From Ectocarpus siliculosus (taxonomy: Eukaryota > Sar > Phaeophyceae > Ectocarpales > Ectocarpaceae), in NCBI GenBank assembly GCA_000310025.1, contig FN649729.1:2441887-2489954 (forward strand): a stretch of DNA of 48,068 bases, given 5' to 3'. Under the pieces are notes generated by a model that was not told the DNA's origin, did no database searches, and saw only the letters and a list, made by a program, of their open reading frames with translations. The position numbers and the translations under genes are program-made. How positions within the stretch are numbered: position 1 is the stretch's first letter; the number at the start of each line of letters is the position of its first letter. Of this stretch, positions 35,324 to 44,743 are shown piece by piece.

Positions 35324-36783
35324 GTGAGCTCCAGCCAAAAACCCGAAGTCGACGGAAGCCGCACGGGCGCAGGTACGATATCGAATGCGACGACATACTA
35401 CCGACAAAAAAATCCTCCGTTGGCTTGCTCGCGTTTCACCCGGACTCTCGCCACCAACTCCGTGGAACGCGTCAAGACCTTCAATCCCAATCGACTCTCC
35501 TGTACAATGAGTTCATTCATGGTAGTTCAACGTTTTACTAGCAAGAAGGCCTCAGCAGGGACGGCGTGTGCCCCTCGCCGCAACATCAAAATTGTCCCCA
35601 ATACTGCTGATAATGGGTGCACCGCCCGATCAAACAAATCGCAGACGCGACGACGCAAAGGCTGGAAAGGAAACACGCGCTACTACTCCGAAACCAACCT
35701 ACAAGGCCACAATTCAGATTCCGTGTACAGAAAAACGCATTTGCGGGACCACAAAAATAACGGGAGCCAAGGATACGTAGTTCGCTCGTCCAACCGTTTC
35801 ACTACCCTGACCCCTCCAAAAAGACGACTAGATCCCGCTTGACCCCGAAGAATGTACTAAATGCTCCCCCCCCCCCCCCTCCGGTTTACTATAATCTTCG
35901 TTGCTTCCCAAGGAAATCGTCGCTTGTCTCTGTGTTCCAATACACATACTGCTATACCTTGATTCACCCCTTCCCTTCCAATGGCTGCGCACTCCGCTCT
36001 CTTTGAGAACGTGTATTCGTGATCATCCCGGAGTGAGCGTTTTTCTCCCCCCTCCAACCGAGCGGATTTAGGCCGGGCCCTGCAAAAGCCAACTAACGCG
36101 CTGGATATAAAAGATCAGTGGCGTATGCTCTCGTTCGTCATTTCTACGCGAGACGTGATGTACCATCATCTATTTGAAGAGGCTACCCACCACCCAACCA
36201 ACGTGCCGCAAACACGCATAATCCCCGCAATCATCACCGAGCTTGCCGATATCGTGCACCCACGACTTGGTAGCTGCCGCACGGGGTCCCACGAACCGTT
36301 TTTGATCTCGCCGACTACCACGCTGTTCGTGTTCCTCGACTCAGCAAAATGTCCAACAAAATGGTCTTCATCAAGCGTACCCCTTTACGGGGCCTGGTGA
36401 CGAGGGTCGTGTTGTCTCGGAAACGAAGCTTGGCCAGCCTCCGATCCTACATACCCTGTTGTCGTACCCCCCCTCCCCCCCCCCCCCCACACATCACCCC
36501 CCAAACTCCACAATATTCCAGGCAACGGTGCGTTTTTGCCCCAAACGATGTTCCATGTACCGTTGCGTTTTCGCGGCTGACACGCCTTGTATGCCCCAAA
36601 CGCGATATAAAAGAACCGCGACAATATGACCCCGACAAAAACTCATACCGTTTAACAAATATTCACGGGAAAGCCAGCTACGGCCAATCTACAGCATTAG
36701 TCCTCCATGTCTACAAAAACTACTGTGTAAGCCGATCCCAGACCTCGTACATAGACGTCGAGAGAAAGACAGGATGGAACTAA
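35324..36783 (+). other. Unexplained ORF island with two TATA-like motifs
   Basis: Two ORFs of 172 and 144 codons (35324-35842, 36349-36783) and a 91-codon ORF (36125-36400) lie on the + strand. None shows a domain I recognise. GATATAAAAGA occurs at 36104-36114 and again at 36604-36614, each preceded by AACGCG. The ORFs may be chance in a moderately GC-rich stretch or decayed genes. I claim no function. Confidence 0.25.
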
Positions 36784-37136
36784 TTAAGAACAAATCTAGC
36801 CTATGCAGGTGTTTCTTCTTCGTTTGTGTTTCGCTCCACAAGAAGAGGGTGTTCTCTCCTAAGCGAACAACCTTGGAGTTGCACGACGCCACTCAGACGC
36901 CTGAATACGCCCAAGCGCAAGACGCGGAGACGATAATGAAAGGAACAAAAAAAAAAAGACGCGTGCAAGGCAAGAAGGCGAGAGGGAGAGGGGCGGGTGA
37001 GTTCTGGGTTCGATATGGTCACGGCTGAGCGGGCCCCCTGCTGACATGATCCGCCACATACATTTCTGCGATATCTGCATGCGAGAACATCTTGGACTCG
37101 ATTTGTTCCAAAAGGTTTCTCCTTCCGTTCACGATA

Positions 37137-37239
37137 CCTGGCTTGCCGCCCGTAGAAGCCGAAATCAAACCACTAGACTCGTCAGCGCTGACTAGTCTAG
37201 GGGTATGATCTCGGCTTCTATACGCCACAAGCAACTAGG
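37137..37239. other. Long imperfect hairpin beside the 3' end of the CNOT4-like gene
   Basis: Two ~50-base arms meet at the perfect centre GTCAGC|GCTGAC (37181-37192). The arms share TAGAAGCCGA, ATCA, CTAGACT and GTCAGC in complementary order, with a few mismatches and small bulges, and the pairing extends outward to CTTG/CAAG and CCT/AGG. The near absence of a loop makes it a palindrome-like foldback. It lies 48 bases beyond the stop codon of the minus-strand gene, so it may be in that gene's 3' UTR. It could be a foldback element, a terminator-like or RNA-processing structure, or a small-RNA precursor. Confidence 0.7.
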
Positions 37240-37286
37240 TTTCATTAAGAGTTTCATGGCGCTACAGTACATTTTTCGCCACCACT

Positions 37287-40200
37287 TCAAGGCTGTGCAT
37301 CGCACCAGCGCAAACGCCCTGCTGCTTCCAACAACAAACAAGCCGGCATCATCCAGGGTGTAGAGGGCCGACTCTCCGCCTTGAGATCGCCAGCATTCCT
37401 TCTCTCTTCTTCTCTCACCTCTGCTTGAGACGCCGCCGAGAGCAGGGCCAAGGACCCAAATCCAGCCAGCGGGGACGGCACCCCCGCCCAGGTCGTTCCA
37501 ACGTCTTCGTCCCGTCTTCCTTCCGCCAAACCGTGGATCGATTCCCCAGCACCGTAGGAGCCCTGGTGAGGGGCGCCCGAAGAAGGTGCGAGCGTCCCAG
37601 CAGCGTTGATGGTAGCCCCGCCCGCTGCCTCACCGGCGACATCCTCGCGGTCGTCCCAGGAGAGAGCGGCCAGCTGGTCCCCCACAGAGGAGAGCTCGGC
37701 GGTTGAGTAGGAGCCGCTGTTGCTGCTGTCGGGAGGAGGAGGAGGGGGAGGAGGGAGGCGGCTCATGTCCGGCAAGTCTACGCCCAGCGCGCGCGATCGG
37801 CTCGGATCGCCGCCGAAGTGCCCTAGAACTACCCCGCCGCCCTTGTTGCTCTCCTCGGCGGAGCGCTGGAGCTGTTCGATCTGCTGCGTCAACGCGGCGA
37901 TGCTCTCCAGCTCGTATCGTTGCCGCTGCATCTGCATCACCAGCTGCTCTCGCTGCTGCCTTAGTAGCTTATGCTGCTGCTGCTGCTGCTGCTGCTGACC
38001 GCTAGCAGCGCCGCTCTGCTGCTGTTGCGGCGCCCCGGCAGCGTCCCTCATCCCGAAAAACGGCGGCGCTGGCCTCGCAGGGTGCCTGTACTGAGTTCGG
38101 TTCCACAGCTCTTGTGCCGACGGGTCGGAGGCACCGCCGCCGGCGCAGCCGAAACCCTGGAAAGAGGCGGAGGCTGAAGTAGGGGACGAGCCGTCCAGCG
38201 GCGACAGCTCTAACGGGGGGGTGTTGCTTAGCGTCTCCGGTGTGGCCAGGGGGGAGTTGCGCCCCTTTCCCCAGCCGGCACTGCTGCCGTACGAACCGCC
38301 GCCGAAGCCTTGAGCGGGCTGCGGCGCGGGATAGTACGGGTTTCCGCCACCGTTCGAAAGGTCGTCCGCGCGACCGCCGCCGCCGCCGCCGCCGAACTCG
38401 AAGGGTCGGTCGAAAACATGGTCGGGCAGGCGGAACACGTCCCCCGTCGGCGACCCCAGACCCGCTCTCGCCGCCGCCGCCGCCGTCAACTCGAAGTGGC
38501 TCGCTTGTTGACCGGCGGGGGTCATCTGCTCCCCGTACTCGTTCGGCACGCCGGCGTGGTGGCCGTATTGCTGCTGCGCGGGCGCCGTCGGGCCGCCGCA
38601 GCCGTCGTTGCCGTGGCCCACCAACCCCGGCGCGCCAGTCGCCCCGCCCCTCCGCCCACGCTGCCCGCGGTGCCTCCTCCTGCGGGGCCGCTCGTCGCTG
38701 CCGCTGAGGCTGAGGCCGCCTCCGTCGAGCGGCAGGGGCGAGCCCGGCGTCAACGGGGCGCCGCTGCCCGCCCACCTCGCCGCCTCAGCTCCCGGAAACG
38801 CTCCTCCACAGCAACCGCCGCCACGGGTCCGGCAAGGGTGGCAGACCTGCGGGGAGGGTGGCAACGACATCGGCAGTGCTTTTGGTGGCGGAGGACCGTT
38901 CCCCCCCGTGTTGCCGTGGCGGTAGATCTCACAATCGTGCTGGTGCTGGTGCTGCTGCCTGCCGCCCACGCCCATGTTGCCACCGTCTCGCTGGGGCTTC
39001 CCGGCGCCCTCTCTTCGGTACGGCGCCGGCAGCATCGCGCAGGGCGGGGGAAACACCGGGTTCGTCGGCCGGGGGGCGGCCGTGTTGCCGCGGTCTCCGA
39101 GGACCTCTTCCTTGAACGCGAAGCTGGACCCGTGCCGGGCGAGGCCGAGCTGGACCTCGTCCTGCGCGCGTTTAAAAAAAAAAAAAGTGGATTTAAGTAA
39201 CGGAAACACTGCTGTTTTGTGGACAGGATGGGAAGGTCGTCGTTGCTGAAACGTCGGAGAGGAGGGTGAGGGCTTTCGGTGCCGTGGAAAGCTAGTACGT
39301 GGTATGCATGCTTTTCGTCGACACCGCCGCCGGAAAACGGACGCGACATGAGACTTCCGCCGCCTCTTCACATGACACCCAATTGTACTTTCGAAAAGCA
39401 ACGTGTTCCGCATGCTTCGTTTCTGTGGGGAAAGTAATAGCTACGTGGTCACAACCAAAAACGCGATAAAACACTCGTACAAGACCCTTCGAGCCTGAAA
39501 TTTCAGCGCGAGAACACGATGAAAATCCATCCTGAAATATAAATAAATGTATACTTCTATAACGTGTCATTTCTCTGTCTGGTTGTGTATGCGAAACCAA
39601 ACCATCATGGGTGTGCTCAATGGACAGGCGCGACGAATATGAAAGCGTGTCCGTTGTGTACACGAAACAGACGGACCTGGGTCATGGGAGACGGGGCAAG
39701 ATAAGGAAAAGCTGTTCTACGCAAAACAATCCACGCCCATTTGCCGAAAAGTCATACATGTATGCATTGCTCGAGCGACGGTTGGCACAAGGAAACTCTT
39801 GCTGTTGTTGTTGTTGTTGTCTTCACAAACTCTGACAACGAATCAACCCAATGCAGAACCACAAAGGAAAAAACAACAACGCCGACGCCGTCGGAACAAC
39901 AACAGGAATATTGTACACATACACAACGCGGCTTAGACGACCGGCGAAGGGCACGAAAAAAGAAAGAGCAAGGGTGTTGCAAAACGTCGACCAAAAAAAC
40001 ATGTTGTACATACCTTGGTGAAACGGTCCTCCTCGTCGCCCAGCTCATGAAGGTAGAGGCAATCCGGGTTGTTGCAGGGGAGGTTTCGCAGGAAGCTGTT
40101 GCAGTACTTGGTCGTGCCGAAGCTTGCCCGAATGGTGCGCCCCATCAGGCGGAAGCCGTCGACGGAGCAGACGGCCGCCCACGCGTCCTCCTGGCGGCGG

Positions 40201-41048
40201 AAGGTGATGTACGCGCTGGCCGAGCCGTAGCGAGGGTCGTCCTGGGGGACGCCCTCGTGGTGGTTGATGACAAGCTTGGCGATTTCGCCGTACTGGCCGA
40301 AGTACTCCGGCTGGCACACAGACACCGGAAGGGAAAAAAAAATGGTGGGGTTGGTTGCTGTGTATTGGGGTGGGCTTGCTGAGGGTTGGTTTTGTCTGAG
40401 AACGAAGGTCGATTGGAGCAATTGAACATGCGCTGCTCCGCCGGAGGCCAAAACAAGATGGTGGAGGATGGTTGTAATGTTTGGTACCATTGTGGGGGGT
40501 CGGTCTGGTCTCTAGAAAAAAGGGTCGATTTTTACTAGCAATCGGACATGCGCTCCGCGCAGGGGAGAGGTGCGGTGTGTTCGTTGCCGCTTGGCTAGTG
40601 TAGGCAGGAAGCGGATGCTGTCATCTGTCATTTTGTCCAAACAAACACGAACCCAACATGTTTCTTGTTTTCCCGAGAAGAGAGCGATCGATATCAATGC
40701 GCGTGTCCGCAACTGCCGATCAACTACTGCAAACCAGACGTTGAAATTTCACGAGGGTGCACGTGAAAAAAGTCGTTCCGCAACCGATGGGTGTGCTAGA
40801 TCAGAAGGAACAGAGACACAACAAATGCCACTGACGGATGGAAAATGCGGCGCTGTGCGCACCAGCTTAAACGGCTACTGCTTCTGTTCTGTTCACCTGC
40901 TTGAGCGTGTTGACCTGGGCGAAGTTGGGCGACAGACCGATGGCGTAGACGAGGTTGCGCCGGACGACGCGGAGGTTCTGCAGGGCGCGCCGATCCGCCC
41001 CTCGAATGAAGACGCCCTTCTGCTGCTGCTGCTGCTGCTGCTGCTGAT
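37287..41048 (-). CDS. CNOT4: CNOT4/NOT4-like CCR4-NOT subunit: RRM, C3H finger, polyQ tail (N-terminus missing)
   Basis: On the minus strand three exons join in phase: 41048-40897, 40310-40014 and 39161-37287 (stop), giving 773 residues. The order matches CNOT4 after its RING: LRVVRRNLVYAIGL begins the RRM (RNP2), then PEYFGQYGEI, then SASAYITF (RNP1). After the RRM comes a Cys-x8-Cys-x4-Cys-x3-His finger followed by LYLHELGDEEDRFTKDEVQ, a family signature. The last exon is a ~620-residue low-complexity tail with Gly, Pro and Gln tracts and a Gln-rich coiled coil. NOT4 proteins are RING E3 ligases attached to the CCR4-NOT deadenylase and act in co-translational quality control. The first exon here starts with a CAG repeat and needs one base from an upstream exon. 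The C4C4 RING exon was not identified in 41049-44700, so the gene is incomplete or RING-less as seen. Confidence 0.85.
37976..37998 (-). repeat. CAG repeat encoding polyGln in the CNOT4-like tail
   Basis: Tandem CTG on the + strand, read as CAG on the coding strand, gives a run of Gln directly before the coiled-coil segment HKLLRQQREQ. Confidence 0.8.
41018..41046 (-). repeat. CAG repeat at the first visible CNOT4 exon
   Basis: Nine or so CAG triplets on the coding strand begin immediately after the putative acceptor (AG complementary to 41049-41050). They encode Gln in front of the RRM. Confidence 0.75.
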
Positions 41049-41693
41049 CTGAGCCCGGGAAGCCCTCGCCGTTCGCGGCGTGATTATGTTTTTTTTGTTC
41101 GCCTTCTTGTGCGGGGGTCACCGGGCGGGTGCTGTAGCTACACGAGACGGAGTAGCTCCCATCCCACGTGTTGTTGTCCCTACTGTGCGGATGGAATGGG
41201 GGCGCGGCGGGATGGGGGGTGGGCCATCCATGTAACAATGCCAGTTGGTTCGGCGTGCATGTGTGTGTGGATATCTACGCATATTATCGCGGAGACGCAG
41301 CCAATGCAGCGAGGAGACCGCTTCGAGCGCTGCCGCGGGGGCGCCAAAAACACAACCAAATACAAGGATGCAACGGAGTGCGAGACGGCTGCGGGGGGGG
41401 AGGGGGGGGGGGTTGTGTCGGAAACGCACCGTACATGAGGAAAATCGTTTGTTCCCGCGGGAGGACCACAAACGAGGGGGGGGCGCGAGTTAAATAAATC
41501 GATGCTGGCTCGCCGAAACACTTGGCACCCTTTCAGCGCATCTTGGATATGCAAAGGAGGTTCGAGATACTCTGATGTACAGCAGTGCAGTTGTAGTGGT
41601 TCTGGCGTGTGTCATTCTCTTTTTTCTCTGTTTTTCTTCTTCGTCTTTTCCTCTTTCGTTGCAATATTGTATTTTCCTTTCCCACTACCGCCG

Positions 41694-41759
41694 CCGTCGG
41701 AGAAGGGTTCAGGACACCAGAAGATGCCGTCGGAGAAGGGTTCAGGATACCAGAAGATG
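41694..41759 (+). repeat. Two tandem copies of a 33-bp unit
   Basis: Units 41694-41726 and 41727-41759 are identical except for one C/T difference. Each starts CCGTCGGAGAAGGGTTCAGG and ends CCAGAAGATG. Confidence 0.9.
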
Positions 41760-41771
41760 ACTTCATACTGC

Positions 41772-41968
41772 TGTCTCTGAAGTACCAAGACTGAACCAGG
41801 GAATATACCTACCACTCTGGCCCGTGATATTGACTTCTAGTCTATGTTTACCTCGCATAGCGTGTAGAGGCAGGCGGAGGGTTCTAGGCTATTTGGTGTT
41901 GATTTCTTTTGACTTGCGGACTATTTCGGTCCACATACATTTATTATACGTTCTGGGTAAGTTAACCT
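41772..41968 (+). repeat. Direct repeat, copy 1 (~190 bp)
   Basis: Shares with copy 2 (42100-42281) GTCTCT...GAAGTACCA, CTCTGGCCCG, GTCTATGTTTAC, GCATAGCGTGTAGAGGC, GGTTCTAGGCT, GTTGATTTCT, TTGACTTGCG and TGGGTAAG, in the same order and spacing, apart from an insertion of about 17 bases near the end. Confidence 0.85.
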
Positions 41969-42099
41969 GAGACCACCGGGATTGAGAGCGTCAAGAGTTA
42001 AGACTCTATTAACGTACAACAGATGAAGCTAGAGAGACCGGAACGGTTATTAATGTGAAGGCAACAACAGCAATGGCATTTCCTTTCCGGATGATGACC

Positions 42100-42281
42100 G
42101 TCTCTTTTGTGAAGTACCACAAAAGATTGAGCAAAATATGTATCTCTGGCCCGCGATGTTGACTTCCAGTCTATGTTTACATAGCATAGCGTGTAGAGGC
42201 CGGATGGGGGTTCTAGGCTTATCTGTCGTTGATTTCTATTGACTTGCGTACTATTTTGGTCCCTCTTGGGTAAGCTAGCCT
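42100..42281 (+). repeat. Direct repeat, copy 2 (~180 bp)
   Basis: Second copy of the 41772-41968 unit, offset by about 329 bp. The spacer of ~130 bp has no ORF. The layout could be a small terminal-repeat element (TRIM-like) or a plain segmental duplication. Confidence 0.85.
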
Positions 42282-43716
42282 ATATGGTATACATATTCAT
42301 ATGCATATGAACAATAGGTTCAAGATGTTCTCCGAAATACTATGTGCGACGAATGTAGACCCCCGATGAACGAAATATTCAACATTCACTTTTTTGCAGT
42401 ATCGCAACCAACCGCGTCCACCCCTCGCTCTGTTGATCCATCAACAACGAAGCATGGAGCGGTGGGTGCATCAACATGCCACTCACTGCGTTCAGTACAT
42501 ACAACCACACACGAAGAACCCATCACAAAAACAAACAGCCTCACATTATAAACAACGCAATTTCAATCTATTTGAACTTTTAGTAGAGGCACGCACTTGA
42601 TGCCAGGGAGGCACGCGGGGTGGAACGGTAATGCGTCGTTGTTGCAAAGAGCACACATCTTGTGAAATTGCAAAAAAAAAAAAAAAATCAGTTCATGGGA
42701 AAAATCAGTTAGTGGGGGGGCGGAGGGAAAGAATGGCACGCGCTCCAGGCTCGTGGTGCGCAGGATCTTTAAAAAAAAAAAGAGAAAAACAACAGGTTTG
42801 TGTTGTAGATCAATGGAGGTTTGCCCAGCACTATGGAGAGCCGTGCTCGACCGTACGAGGGGGACACCGGCCTTGCACCCAACCATAACGAAGGAGGGCT
42901 ACGTAACTCAGCTAAAGGGTGTTGGCGTGGTGTGCAATACCAGTATATACTTGTCGACAGGAAACACACACGTGGTCGGTTGCAGCGTTGCAGCAGTATG
43001 CGGAGAAAAGCGGACACGCGCCAGGTTGCTGTTCAGGTTGTCAGGAGCGCATGTCATATGATGGACGGCATATATATATACGGGGGATCTACATGTGCCC
43101 GGTTGCGCGAGCGTGCCTCTGTGCCCGTACAATGGCACCCAAAGCGCCGCTAGCGAAGATCCAGTGTGCTTTCGGGGGGGCAAGGGGAAAGGTCTCACCT
43201 CATGATGTCTGATCTGTGCGGTCCTGTTAGCTGCTTGCTGTGCTGCCTGTTGCTGGAACTTCGCCCCTTCGAAGTGGCTGTTTGTGGAAAAACAGCAGAA
43301 GAAGAGAGAGAGAGGGGCCATCAGCGCAATGCAACCAAGCAGGAGCGAGGAGGCAATCTCCGCCTTCCCTCTCTAACACGACGACCAGGAGAGTATGATG
43401 TATACCACGTTCCTCTGTTTCAACAGGTGGAGTGTCAGGGAACACATGCAGCTATTGCTTGCTGCTAGCTGCAGGTGTAGCGTAAAATCCACGAGCACGT
43501 ACCATACGCAAATCTACCGCCGCTACTGGGGGCTCGATCAATACTATAGAGTAAGCCCGTGGATCATTACTAGAGTAAGCCCTTGTGGCCTGGGAAGCGT
43601 CTCACCTTGTAGATGCTCGAACTACTGCTGTCTTGGATGCTCCAGGCCTGTCCCTTCAGGGCCGGAGGGCTGCCTGCTCTGCTGGTTGCCTGCTGCCTGC
43701 TGCTGAAAAGGCGCTG

Positions 43717-44046
43717 ATGTATCTCGAAGATGTCTCTACAAAATACGAAGATTCCTTAGTGTCCGACAGACACCACCACCACCGCTCCCACGAATGCGGA
43801 TGCAAAGAAGTAGCGACGAGACCCAGCAAAACGAGCTGTCGGCCTTGTGCTGTGCCTACCACCGTTGGTTTCAAATCCACTGACTGCTGTGTGGGCTTTG
43901 AGTGTTGGGAGTGCGACGGCGGTGAGTGCGCGCCTTCGGAAAAAATGCTGTTTTTTTTTTTTTCAAAGCTCGAGCCCTGCCTCTCTCTGTGTCTGTGTAT
44001 GAATCTTTCCTTCCAGTGTGCCAGTGGAATCTTCTTCGCGTGCTAA
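43717..44046 (+). CDS. Doubtful Cys-rich ORF, 109 residues
   Basis: An ATG-started frame with many Cys, including HECGCKE, SCRPC and DCCVGFECWEC. It has no signal peptide and no domain I recognise. A GTGAGT donor lies inside it at 43921, so a spliced version is possible. It overlaps a minus-strand exon-like stretch. It could be a small gene, an exon fragment or chance. Confidence 0.2.
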   Translation: MYLEDVSTKYEDSLVSDRHHHHRSHECGCKEVATRPSKTSCRPCAVPTTVGFKSTDCCVGFECWECDGGECAPSEKMLFFFFSKLEPCLSLCLCMNLSFQCASGIFFAC

Positions 44047-44743
44047 TTCGAGAAGAGAGAGGGGACGGGGAAAAAATATCCCCTACTTTAGTTTGCAAAC
44101 ACGCCTCATTCGTTCCACAACCAGCTAATTTTTTTTCTGATGGCGGTGCCCCCGCGCGTGCTCCCACGGGTTTGCTGCTCCACACGCGACGACGCACGGG
44201 CCGGACACAAAGCATTGGGAGAGAGCAGCGACAAAGCTACCCACCGTCGAGAATCGTGAGCAGGTTTTTTACCCGTTGTACTCAGCGTGTTGTTTGTTTC
44301 TTTCGAGGTAATGCAAATACACTTGCTTTCCCAACTACAACTCGTCGTGTATGCGACGGCTGCGGCTGTGTGTTGTTTGCCCTCTTTGATGCTGCTGTGT
44401 GAGCCCTTACTACTGCGCGCTACCGTGTGCTCATCGATGACATGTGTGCTGGAATGTCATGAGATGCAGGTGCCCACTCAAGAAGCGCCTGCTCTTGCTG
44501 TTTCCGTTAGTTGCTCATGCCAGCTTGTTGATGGACGCTCCTGCTTGTCTCCCAGCAACAATCATGTACTGCTGTAGAATCCTTCTCAACTGACACGTTG
44601 CAATCGCCGGCTTCTGCTTGTTCTCTGGGCTGACTACACCACTGCACCGCCCCTTGTCCACTCTACGAATTCCGGCCCACTCTGCCGCTCCGATCGTGTT
44701 CTTCCCCTCAAATATTGCCTCAGAAAAAACGCCCGGAGAAAAC

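Larger units (their letters stand above)
31781..37286. other. Gene-poor interval between the convergent kinase and CNOT4 genes
   Basis: No supported gene. The ends should contain the 3' UTRs of the kinase (+) and CNOT4-like (-) genes. Inside are a sequencing gap with a degraded duplicate beside it, an AT-richer stretch around 34100-35300, two unexplained + strand ORFs (35324-35842 and 36349-36783), C runs at about 35865-35878 and 36471-36488, and a long hairpin at 37137-37239. Special entries cover the gap, the duplicate and the hairpin. Confidence 0.5.
41049..44743. other. Interval between the divergent CNOT4-like and ClpP genes
   Basis: This should contain upstream exon(s) and the promoter of the minus-strand CNOT4-like gene and the ClpP promoter. 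I could not place the RING exon. Two minus-strand stretches look exon-like, with an acceptor AG and a GTGAGA donor: about 43710-43604 (Ser-rich) and 43282-43196 (Gln/Ala-rich). Their phases do not join to each other or to 41048. A Cys-rich + strand ORF overlaps the first. Tandem and direct repeats occupy 41694-42281. Confidence 0.4.

Noticed and set aside
35324-36783. Integrated virus or transposase gene
   Set aside because: No capsid, integrase, transposase or other hallmark motif could be recognised in the ORFs.
37137-37239. Rho-independent-type terminator
   Set aside because: Eukaryotic context and no T run after the stem; kept only as a hairpin of unknown role.
38310-39200. 296-codon plus-strand ORF
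   Set aside because: Antisense of the low-complexity last exon of the CNOT4-like gene, whose RRM and C3H exons fix the coding strand.
42563-42690. Minus-strand CALC...C...C stretch considered as the missing CNOT4 RING
   Set aside because: The Cys spacing does not match the C4C4 RING of NOT4, and it ends in a stop without a donor leading to 41048.
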